Of a DNA stretch of 64,000 bases, positions 26,239-37,800 are shown piece after piece (the stretch's first letter is position 1; each line of letters opens with the position of its first letter). Both the position numbers and the translations under genes were made by a program. Under the pieces are notes generated by a model. That model saw only the letters and a program-made list of their open reading frames with translations. It did not search any database and was not told the DNA's origin. The DNA is from Protula sp. h YS-2021 (Eukaryota; Annelida; Polychaeta; Sabellida; Serpulidae). The stretch covers positions 23,687,308-23,751,307 of the forward strand of contig OX457026.1 in assembly GCA_949752745.1 (NCBI GenBank), read 5' to 3'.

Positions 26239-26517
26239 ACAATAGTTTGACGTAATATGTTCCTAAAAATAATTCAAACACGTGTTTGAATGGTGGGCTC
26301 ACGCCATTCCAACAACCACCTATGCAAACTACTGTAAACTAAGACATCAAACTGAATCCAATGGTGAAATTTTCATTCAAATCGGTCAACCATAACGAAA
26401 GTTATCACACTTTTACAAAGTTAAAATGGCGGCTTGTCAAATTATCCATACAGCCAGCTGCGCAAATAGCCCATGACTACATAATAACAAAACGAGATAT
26501 AAAACTGAACCAAATAG

Positions 26518-29500
26518 GAGGGGGGAGGTCATCACTTTCTCACCATAAGGTCTGTCCCGGCTGCCGCCTAGGGGGGGGAGGTCATCACGTGGTTACCTCA
26601 TGGTTACGCCGCCTTTGACGTCATTATGGCTTCTCATTTCACAATGATTGACAGGTGAAAGTGGGCGGGACTTAATTGGCTTATTTGACTTAATTGATAA
26701 CGTGATTGATGACGTCACGATGATTGACTGAGCCAGAACCACCATTTTCATACTACTAATTTTGTTGTTGTATGGCATTGCAATCCAGTAAAAATTCATG
26801 AAAACTTTAAGAAAGTTTTAGAATATTACACCTTTCGGTCGCCATTTTGTCACGTCCTACAAAAACTGTATCCCAGAAGTTTCAATAGATATAGGTTCAT
26901 TTATTTAATCCAAAAAAAATTCAGAGTAAAATGGTTATGGAAAATCGGTTATGTTTTCAGACACAAAATACCCAGAATACCAAGCGTTTATTTGTCATTG
27001 CACATTGTATTAAATTCGAAAGACAGTTTTGAAAACCAACTCTTTGTTTACATTGCTGCGAGATCTTACGAGGTTTGTGAAACGAGAAGTCCTGTACCAA
27101 CTTCTTGGGGTTTATTGAGGTGAGGCATTAAGATGGCAATTGCTCTTTTTGGTTGATAAGTAACACGTTTTATTTTTATATGGAAATGATGCCCATAAAT
27201 TTTCTCTCAATCCAATGTGAAAGTCCGGTTTTGCATAGCTCCAAATAAGCTCTTCCCAAGTCAGCTCCAGTCCCAGATTCCCGATTTCGCAATGATTCAT
27301 TCGCCATCTAGTGGCAGAAAAAGGAACACGAGTCAAATGACTTCTTCTTGAAGTCTTTACTTAGAGTAGGGGGCATTCCAGTGCCTTCAAACACGTTTGC
27401 ATAAGTATATGTGTTTGTATTCTTGCGGACAGCTTCATGTAATGCATTGTGGGTAACTGAGGGCATAATGAGCGATATTGGAGTTTATTGCAGTTTTATA
27501 CCAAGACAAATTCTTCGATATTTAAGCTAAGTAATAAAATTTTTCTAAACGGTAAAAACTGTTTAAAGAACTAACTTCCTGGCATGTGACAGATAGGCCA
27601 AAATGTATGCAATCGGCCCAGAACAAGAAAAATACCCTGTTATATTCGGTATAAAAGAATGATAAAATATGCTTTTTGCCCTGACGCAGGCACTCTCACT
27701 TTTTGATCACGTGATGAAAATGTAAATTCTCATTGGTGGATGTAAGGTTGTGACGTGAACATGTCCGCAAGAATCGAAAATAAACAAGTGAATTTTCAAA
27801 AGTTGTTTTCACTCACCATTATTGCATGTTATTTATATTAAGAGCACAGTGACGAATTTTGTGGGTGATAATGTATGATTTTTACAAGAACAAATTCTCA
27901 TAGGACTATGTGTTCGGGACTTAAACTTTCCCAAACGTCCCAGAATAAATGAATAGGTGGGCAAACGAAGCCCCAGAATTTTTTTAGGAAATAGGACTGA
28001 CAGCAGGCTTTCAAGTCCCCATCCATTTTAAGCGTGTCTTTTTTTATTTTTATTTATTTTTTTTTTTTGCCTACAGTTAGGTATTTTTAGGCCCCAACCC
28101 TTCGGATTGGGGCCTATAGGTTTGGGGTGTCCGTCTGTCTGTCCGTCCGTCTATCCGTCATCGCTTTATACCCCTATGAATTTGGGGGGCGGTTGGGGCC
28201 TGCGTGTGTTTCACAAATACTTACTTGTGATTCATAAATTCTAATAAAATGCCACCCGAATTTTTTTTCTAAAATTCTAACCACTTTAAATGTGTGTTTT
28301 ATGATTTCTTAATTTTTGTAGATATATATTTATGCGTCACATATTTTAGTATTATTAAACTTGATGGTCGAGGAATCCCGAACAGCCCTATTTTAGAGAA
28401 GTCCAAAACTCTTTACAAAACCTTTATTTTTTAAATCAGAACCCTGGAAAACCACAATACTCAGATTTACTTCGCAGTCAATCTAGAAAAGTTCCTTTCG
28501 TATGGATTTTGATCTATTATAAGTGAAAAATGCATTATTCCATTTTAGTTTCCGTTTATTTCAAGCAGTTCGAACAGCTAAATATGCATAATAGACAACT
28601 TAAGTGAAGTAGTCTTGTAAGATATTTCGTACAAAAAATGTTCTGGTATGAAAAAGATACAAGTAGTTCATCTTTGCAAAATACTGTTACGTTTCTGCTG
28701 TTTTACACGTCTCATTTTTGGTTGCCGGATGAAAGCAGAAGACCCTGAAATTTTGGTGTAGACATTCGAGCCTCGTTCTGAGCTGTGCATAAACATGTCT
28801 GTTGATCATTGCGAAATGGCGAATGACTGTTTTCTTATAAAATCACACTTTTGGTGCTTCTAGTAAAATTCGCAAGAATTTTGAATTCCGACTTCGATGG
28901 AACCGGGTGAAAATGAAAGGAATGATAGAAGAAATATCGCAAAAACACCTCGTACTTGGAACATAAAAGAAATTAAATCTTGAAACTATTTGTTAAAACT
29001 TTTAATAAATTTTAAAAATACATATGGGTTGTTAAAAATCTGATTGCTCTTTGGTGCAAGAGAATTTTGACATTTAGTGGAAATCTCTCTTGTTTCTTTC
29101 ATTTGTTTACCCGATTGTTTATATTCGAAACACAGAATTTTTGCGCATTTTTATTGGGAACGCCTAATTTGTTATTTTGCTTATGACAGCAAGAGTCGGT
29201 GGTTCCTATAATAGAACTTGCCATTGATGTAAATTTTGCCAGTCTTGGCGCAGGGCTAGTGTCGTTATGTGTGCACCACATAAATGGCTAAATTTTAAAT
29301 AAGCGGATTCGGGACTTTCGCCGAAAAGTTTTTTTGTTTCGACTGAATTCGTTTGGGATAAGGATATAAGGAAATAGTAAAAAAAACTGACATAAATCAA
29401 CACAATTCCATTTTTGTCAGAAACTCATTAACATGCTGGTCATTAAAGGAGTTGAATAACATGTGAGGTAGTTTTTAAAATTCGATAGTTGCATGTTGAA

Positions 29501-31806
29501 AGAAAGGTGGATTTTTTATGTTTTCCCCATATCCAAACTGAAATCTACCCTTTTTCGGGCCGGCATTTGTGGTCGGTGAGATCGACTGAATTCTAAAAAT
29601 TTTTTTATTTTTATCACTTTTTTGAGGTGCGTGATTTTGGTTTTCATGTTTTGTCGGCGCTCGTCCTATATTTCTTACATTGTACGATCTAGTTGGTCAT
29701 TTGTGCAATTTTCAGCTCGCGCCTCCGGTGCTTGCCTAATAGTGCATAATAGATTCAAGTTCGAAAATAAAATAAAAGATATGAAGCCTATTAAAATTGT
29801 GTCTGTTTTGCATAAAGAGAGTATCTTGTGCATCAGCTTTCAGTAAGTGTTTGAATAATGACTATTACACAGGATTCATGCCTCAGAAAGTATGAAGTTG
29901 GCCCCTATTTGCGAAACAGTCGAATGCTTGGTAGCTTTGGCAGACAGATAAACAGAGTGATTTCAGGAAGAGCGGATTCGTATGTAAGTTACCCCCCCCC
30001 CCCCCCCCCCGAGTCAGAGTCGGCCATTTTGTGTGTCTGTAACTGGCACACTTTTTGGCAATGAATACAGTATTTATTTGTATATCATTACATTTTCTTT
30101 GTACCAACTTTCATGAAGAAACTTGTGAAAGACCGTTGGCTCGGGAGTGAGGATTGCCATACACCTATTCCATTTGTTCCGGATCTTACTGTGCGAAACT
30201 ATCAAACATATGGTACACTGTGTCAGATATTCCTAAATTGGTCTTTTGTCAAACTCTAAGGTTGGAAAACTTAATGTATTATCAACCACTGCTTTGTTTT
30301 AATTTTTTACCAAATCTCGAAATGTTAGGGAATCCTTATTTTCTTATAACTTCAGTATCTTATTTTCTAATAGCTTCAGTTTTACGCTCCGCACTGTATG
30401 AACGATCTCACAGTTTCGTTTACTTTGGAAGTAAAACAATTGGGATAAAATTCATCTGTGTTAAATTATGGGATTCGAACAGACAGACGAAGGTGTTTCA
30501 AAGCTCTCACGATGCTGAGATAAGAAAAACGCCTCTTGTTTTTAGTTTTTTTGAAACACAACACTCCACACACAAATGCAAAACACGAAACGACCATGCA
30601 ACTTCATAATGGCCGTTGCGTGCTCCTTTCAGTTAATTACGACAATCAATTAGCATGGAACTGATTGCCTTTTACCGTACCAGTTCTTCGCAAAATGCAA
30701 GGGAATCAATCCTACAAAACATCAACAATCGCTTTGCAATTAATAAAGAACGGCATTTTTCTTCGAATTGGAGAGTGGGAATGATTGCAGTAAAATCCAA
30801 ATGGTGGAAATGAAAAAGATCATCATCTGTAGCTGGAATCAGTTTCCATTTAAGCCTCGTTCACTATATAAAAGGTTAAATAACTCAAAATGTCAACGTT
30901 TTCGAAAAATAAACTTTTATAGTTTTTTCTGATTTTGTATCTTTGAATGTTTGTTTCCCTAAAATATGACAGGGTTAGAACCTGCCTAGTGCTTGAGTCA
31001 TGGCAATAGTCGTGGTAGTCCCAGCGGGTACTTTCTACGTTCCCGAGATTTATACGGTCACACATCCACTAATTAAAATGAGGGAAGGGTTCGACTTAAC
31101 CATAAATGTGGTTTGACTTTGATTGTTACCCCTGGTTATCAGACTCGACCTAATTTTAAAACCATGTACATATGGTATTCAGAATGCTTTGTAGATGGTC
31201 CTCTCTTAAAAATAACCGTAGCTGTGCAATAGAATATTTCCTCGTATTCGCGTGTTCCCTCGCGGCCGCAGTGAATGCGTGAATTCCCTGAACATTTCAC
31301 AGAATACGTGTTCTCGCGTATTACGTGAATTCCCTGCAACATACACAAGATTGCAGAATTGCTGGAGGGATGGTGACATTATATATTTTTTAATTTAAAT
31401 AAAACGTGGGGAGGGTACTCCAGAAAAGTCATTAAAAGGTTTGCGTGCAACTAAATATCCTCAGTTCTGGTTCAGTATGTTAGAGCGAGTGGAGATGACC
31501 AAAGACCAGCTCAAGTAGCCTTTTCAAAAGGACGAGCAATGTGTATTACTCATGTGCAGAATTTGGATTTTAGAAAGCCGTTTTAGCCCCTACGTACTGA
31601 TCCCCCTGAATGAGAACTGATCAAGACATTACAAACAAAGATTCAGGTACGGGCTGGTCATGTTTGCACGAATAATGGTGGAGGTGGGGGAAGGGGGGGG
31701 TGGGAATCCAAGGAAATCCTAACTGTTGTGCATCAGGATGTATTTATCTGCACCACTAGGTACAAGGAGCGGAAGTGACCAAGCCTTGCTTAGTGCCACA
31801 TGACCA
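26518..31806. other. Intergenic region without recognised genes
   Basis: No exon with supporting splice sites or motif was found. It includes a G-rich repeat (ggggggaggtcatcac, twice between 26518 and 26590), a hairpin repeat near 28090, a poly-C run (29992-30010) and scattered open frames on both strands lacking domain features. The minus-strand frame at 27112-27336 is open but matches nothing I know. Confidence 0.5.
28086..28260. repeat. Hairpin plus gtccgtc-type simple repeat (mobile-element end)
   Basis: The stem aggccccaa...ttggggcct has a short loop and is followed by a run of gtctgtctgtccgtccgtct. A second ggttggggcct occurs near 28190. The same layout appears at 58790 with a different stem sequence, suggesting a repeat family with conserved architecture. 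Confidence 0.55.
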
Positions 31807-31818
31807 GATCACGTGATC
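31807..31818. promoter_or_regulatory. 12-bp palindrome with E-box directly before a start codon
   Basis: gatcacgtgatc is a perfect palindrome centred on CACGTG and abuts the ATG at 31819. A bHLH-type factor could bind it. Its position inside the 5' UTR or promoter makes a role possible but unproven; no TATA box is obvious. Confidence 0.35.
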
Positions 31819-34800
31819 ATGTCTCTAGCTGTAACAGTGCTGCTGGGACTATTGGCGTCCAGTGCATGGGCGTTTCCGACGGGCGCTCCTAACCGTGACG
31901 AAGTGTGCTTATCCATGATGCCTGGGCACGAGGAACTTCCCCAAGCTGCCGTCATGCCTTTTACGGTCACCGCCAGCAAAGACACGTACACAGCTGGCGA
32001 AGAACTCCTGGGTAACTGTCATAGTATTTCCCACGCGCAAAATGCTATAAGGCGTCGTGACTTGAAATAAAGATTTAATGCTTCCCAGTGTTCGTTGAGT
32101 CGACGCCCGATTTCAGTTTGTGTCAAAAGTTAAAATTGAACTTGGTTTTTCCTTCATTATTGTAAACTTGTGCGGATTTACCTGAGGGTAGCTTTTACAA
32201 ATATATTTGCCCACTGAGCTTATTTTTAGGACACCATTACACGGCATCGTTGAATGCGCGTTTCCGCCATTTGCAGCGTGTGATACTGGCTGCGTGAGAG
32301 AACCAGTTTAGACACTTGAACTTGGACACTTAGGGCCGATTTCACAACTTAAACCCAGACCTGATTTGCAGCAAACTCTGTCTAGACCTCGGTTAAGACC
32401 TTGTTTCAGACAATAGTTTAGACACTTAAACCTTCCCATAGTGACTTAAACACCGTCGGTCCAGACCACATTCATATATGATCTTCTATTTCCCGAGTTT
32501 TGCATTTAAAACCCTTTCTAGACTCGGTCTGAAACCTGGTTTCGGACCAGGTCTAGACTTAAGTTCTGAAATCGGCCCTTAGACTTGAACAAGAGGGTTT
32601 TATTTGACTGACCCCCCTTCTCCCCTTCCCCCCGTACCCAGTTTTTTGTGGCATTTACCAGTGACTAATTCTTCTCTTTAAACAGTTCGCATAAACGCCA
32701 CTGGACGCATGAAATTTAAAGGCTTCTTGATACAAGCGCGGCGAGCAGATCCCAGACGCGATCAAAGCGAGCCCATCGGTTTCTTCGAAGTGGAAGAAGG
32801 CACACAGAAAGTGTGTGGCGGGACATACGGGGTAAGTTTGCGTGGGTGCCGCTGTAAATGTTGTAAACAAGTTTATATTAAAACATCTATCTTAAGGACA
32901 GTTTCTTTGTCGCGGTCATTCTCTGAAAAACTAACTTATAACAGTGTAGTTCTATTCACGAGTTAGTTCCGGATATGTAGAGAAATCGGGCCACTTAGAA
33001 GAAGGAAAGTAGACAGCAGCTTATAAGTTTTCTTTTTTTGCTCTTCACTTCACATATTTAGTCTGTTTCTAGCTGAACCGGTTCTCATTCCTGAAAATGG
33101 TAACCTGTTTTGTTGTTCAAAAATGATATTATTAACTCAGTTGAGACAACGGTCTGTTTACAGACTGGTTTGACACATTCTAGCGGAAGTCCTGGAAGTG
33201 GTGAGCTCAAGTCAAGCCTCGTGTTGCGCTGGACCGCCCCCGACGACCCTGCCGACCACATCCGCTTCTGGTGAGAGACAACCCCCACCCCACCCCCCTC
33301 ACCCCCACCCCTTCCAAAAAAAAAAAAAACAACAACAAATGCTGAAGTGTGCCAATGACTAATATTGTGCCTTTCAGGCTGATGTGCGTTCTGATGATTG
33401 AAGTTAGAAGCTTGAAAGCGAAGCACTGTGGTGTTTAAGTTTAAAAACTATTGACGTTTGCTTTTGACGTTGATAGGTTATGGGTGTCAGGTAGCTGTGA
33501 CTGGAAATAATACATTAATTTCAAAAATATGCTTTTAAGAACTGTGCAATCTAAATACTGTGCTAATTGGTGATATTGACATTATTCACCGTTAAACTCC
33601 AGACTCAGGTATGAATTCTAAAAAAAAAAAAATAATACAAGATAAAAGAATTAAAAAAATTAATTAAAAATGATAATAACTAAAGAACATATCGTGGGTT
33701 GTTTTTGACGGCCAAAACATGTTGTTAGTCTGTGACTGTTTAAATAAAGGGAAATATAAGCAGGCATATGTGTGTGTGTATTTTGAGTAATTCTAGATTG
33801 CACTTAACACTTGTGAACGTGGGTGAATAAACCTGTGCTAGCTTCTGCTTTCCAACCACAGGGCTACAATCGTGGCTGATTATGACACGTACTGGGTGGC
33901 AGAGAAGTCGGCTGTGGTCAGATACCCGAACGCTCCCGACATCCCACCCACTACAATCCCTCCTGTAAGCGAATAAACCCTTAATACCTTCACTGTTTTC
34001 TCTCTTTTTTTTTTTTTGGTGTGAATTGCGCTATGATCTGTTGGCTCCAAAAGGAATGTATGTGCATTTCTACTAGCAGCAAAAAGCTTCTGAAACGGAT
34101 ATGAAGTACATAAAGACTAAATTTAAGTAAAAGTTTCTCGAGTTTCTGCGGCACTGTTGATCTGCTAGAGCATGTGACAGATTGAGTGCCAACACAGCGA
34201 TATTGGCGCGGACGCATTTGACGATTTAATTATGTGCAGTCACTTTCTTCCGTAAGCTGCTGTAAAATAAAATCTGCCGCGAGAAAGTTGCAGTTAAATG
34301 TCTGTTTCACCGTCTATTTTTTCAATGAAAACGCCATTAACTTTCATAAAAAATCCTTGCTTCGTAACAAGACAAAAAAAAAAAAAACGTACGAAAATAA
34401 ATAAAAGTGTAATAACAGGAAAATTGCTGTTTTGTTTTTGACAGTATAAAATTGCACCACTGTTCTCCCCTATTGATGTCGCCCCCTGTGGAGAAACGAA
34501 GAGTTGCTACAGAAACCCAGAAGGCTGCAAGAACGACTGTGACATCATAGTGACGTGGCGGGAACGCGAGGGAAAATTCATAGACTTTGAAATGAGTGCT
34601 CTTTCCCAAGGCTGGGTGGCTGTTGGTTTTTCGGACGATAAGAAAATGGTTTGTACCGGAAAAACTTTTTAAAGCTGGTTTCGTTCTGATAAACGCATCA
34701 TTGTGGTATATATGGGGTGGATCTGTTATCTTAGTTGTTCAGCGTGAAGTGACTGTTGGTATTATTACTCAGAGATTATTATAGTGAACCGATTTTCTTG

Positions 34801-37800
34801 AGGGTGTTCATCCTACCCCAGGATGGCCTTCATAAGTCTGGTGTAGACAAGTATTACATAAGTATTTGAACATAAGGTTAATCCTTTCATCTTCCACTTT
34901 ATCAGGGCCAAGATGACGTCATAGAGTGCGTTTATAACGAGCAGACAGACGAGGTGGAAATACGCATGTCCTGGAATAAGAACAGCGGCAAGGCCAACGA
35001 AGTCCTGTCAGACGTGAGTTTGAGTCAGTAGTTCAAAATAAACTTTATAAAAAACTGACAAAATAAACAGTATTAAATGGAGTTGTCTAACCGGTCTCCA
35101 TTCACTAAACGGTTATAACTTCGGTGAGATTGACGGATAACAGGTTACTAAATGCTCCTTTACTGATCAATGCAACAGCCCGTTTGTGACGGGAGGTTAC
35201 ATTGAGCCCATGCAGTGCAGCGTGCTGCATTGCATCACATTGTTATTGATCCTCTTTATCAGCCGCGAATTACCAGCTGAAAAGCTGCCATAAACGTGTG
35301 AAGTCGCACTTGCTTTTACAAAAAATAAAAATAAATAAATAATAATAATAATAATGTTGTGAAAGAGCTGCCTGTTTCTATATTAGGGAAAACTGTCTGA
35401 GGAAATAAAGGTAGTGAATTTTTGGGATAAAAGCGACTGTGAAGTGTGGAAATATTTTGGTATTTGTGTATCCCCGCTTCCAGTGTTCCCAGCGAGCGCA
35501 TTTTCAGTATGCTGTAGACGAAACCTTACCAAGCCCCGAAAATGTAAACTTTCTTCAACAAAATTGTGGAAAAGTGTAATGTAATGAATGTAAATGTTTT
35601 TATTTTATGTGTTTGTTTATTGTTTATTGTTAATGTTTTCTGATTATCGGTTCAGCAATTTTTGATAGCCGTTTAGCAAATCATTTTAAGTTTAACGGTT
35701 TATTTCACTAACCGCCGACATCACCAGTATGTAAGTAATAATTAGGATAGACGAAAAAGTTGAAAACCATTGTTTTTTGTGATGTGATGTATGGCCCAGT
35801 AACTGTCACAAATGACAGAGATAGTTATGCTGGGAAGGGGGCGAGTGTTGCTCTTTGAAACTGGCACATAGACTTTCTAACGCTGTTTCCCAAACCTGGT
35901 TAAAACTACATGTGGACTTGGTTCAACAAAATTAAGAAACATGAGAGTATTGAGAAAAATCGGATACAAAAATAATTATAATAATAATAGTAATTTTATA
36001 AAATAAGACTGAATAAAAAAAAAAAAGAAGGTGGGAAATACTGTGATGCGTGTTTACAGCCGCAGTCGGGCCTATTGAACATGGAGTCGTACCGCGACGA
36101 CTCGCGCGTGAGCTGCCGCTTCTCGCGGGACAAGGGCGCGGGCATGGGCATGACGGTGGGCAACGACCTGGAGGGTGCCTACCACATCCTCATGGCCAAA
36201 GGGCTTGTCGACGGCAAAGGTAGGCACAAGTGCTTCCGTTAAAAATCGATAAAAGTGACACGGCTGTATCTTGTAGTTGCTTAGCAAATGTTTCACTGCT
36301 GTGAGCCTGTCTTCATTCAAAGTGGGGATAATAATGGCTATCCCAGAATGCTGCGGTAACGTGAAAAAGTGTAGCTCGCATCACCGACCGAAAGCGTGGG
36401 CCTGTCCGGGAGAGTTGTTAAAGAAGGCGATCCTTAAACAATTTCTCAACGTGTAAATAAATAAAATAATAAGAGCGTATGTTTAAAAATGAATTCTCAG
36501 CAACCAGTGTATGGATATGAGTTTAATTACCAAATAAATAAATTGCTGATAGCTTGATCTTAGATTAGTTGTTTGCTGTGATTTTAGGAAACAAGTTGCG
36601 CCATGATTTAGAGCCGGGGAAACACCCATACGTGTCCAAGCAGAAGCTGCACCTGTACGAGAAGGTGGATATCCACGGCACGGCGCGATACTGGCTCGTC
36701 AAGCTCCATGGTAACGCAACAATAGTTTGTCAAGCTCCATGGTAACGCAACAATAGCTCGTCAAGCTCCATGGTAACGCAACAATAGCTCGTCAAGCTCC
36801 ATGGTAACGCAACAATAACTCGTCAAGCTCCATGGTAACGCAACAATAGCTCGTCAAGCTCCGTGGTAACGCGACAATAGCTCGTCAAGCTCCATGGTAA
36901 CGCAACAGTAGCTCGTCAAGCTCCATGGTAACGCAACAGTAGCTCGTCAAGCTCCATGGTAACGCAACAATAGCTCGTCAAGCTCCATGGTAACGCAACA
37001 ATGGCTCGTCAAGCTCCATGGTAACGCAACAGTAGCTCGTCACGCTCCATGGTAACGCAACAATAGCTCGTCAAGCTCCATGGTAACGCAACAATAGCTC
37101 GTCAAGCTCCATGGTAACGCAACAATAGCTCGTCAAGCTCCATGGTAACGCAAAAATAGCTCGTCAAGCTCCATGGTAACGCAACAAAAGCTCGTCAAGC
37201 TCCATGGTAACGCAACAATAGCTCGTCAAGCTCCATGGTAACGCAACAATAGCTCGTCAAGCTCCATTGTAACGCAACAAGAGCTCGTCAAGCTCCATGG
37301 TAACGCAACAATAGCTCGTCAAGCTCCATGGTAACGCAACAATAGCTCGTCAAGCTCCATGGAAACGCAACAATAGCTCGTCAAGCTCCGTGGTAAAGTA
37401 ACAATAGCTCGTCAAGCTCCATGGTAACGGAACAATAGCTCGTCAAGCTCCATGGTAACGCAACAATAGCTCGTCAAGCTCCATGGTAACGCAACAATAG
37501 CTCGTCAACCTCCGTGGTAACGCAACAATAGCTCGTCAAGCTCCGTGGTAACGTAACAATAGCTCGTCAAGCTCCATGGTAACGCAACAATAGCTCGTCA
37601 AGCTCCATGGTAACGCAACAATAGCTCGTCAAGCTCCGTGGTAACGTAACAATAGCTCGTCAAGCTCCATGGTAACGCAACAATAGCTCGTCAAGCTCCA
37701 TAGTAACGCAACAATAGCTCGTCAAGCTCCATGGTAACGCAACATTAGTTCGTCAAGCTCCATGGTAACGCAACAATAGCTCGTCAAGCTCCATGGTAAC

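Larger units (their letters stand above)
22350..26517 (+). repeat. Tandem segmental duplication, copy B (4,168 bp)
   Basis: Second copy of 17857-22024. It starts abruptly with gactcaccagatcc, the transposase tail, fused to a 150-bp tandem unit of copy A. It ends inside the equivalent unit, where unrelated G-rich sequence (gaggggggaggtcatcac) begins. The acidic-protein frame is better preserved here than in copy A. Confidence 0.97.

Noticed and set aside
27112..27336. 74-codon minus-strand frame
   Set aside because: It is open and somewhat gene-like in composition, but there is no family match and no supported splice sites, so it was left unannotated.
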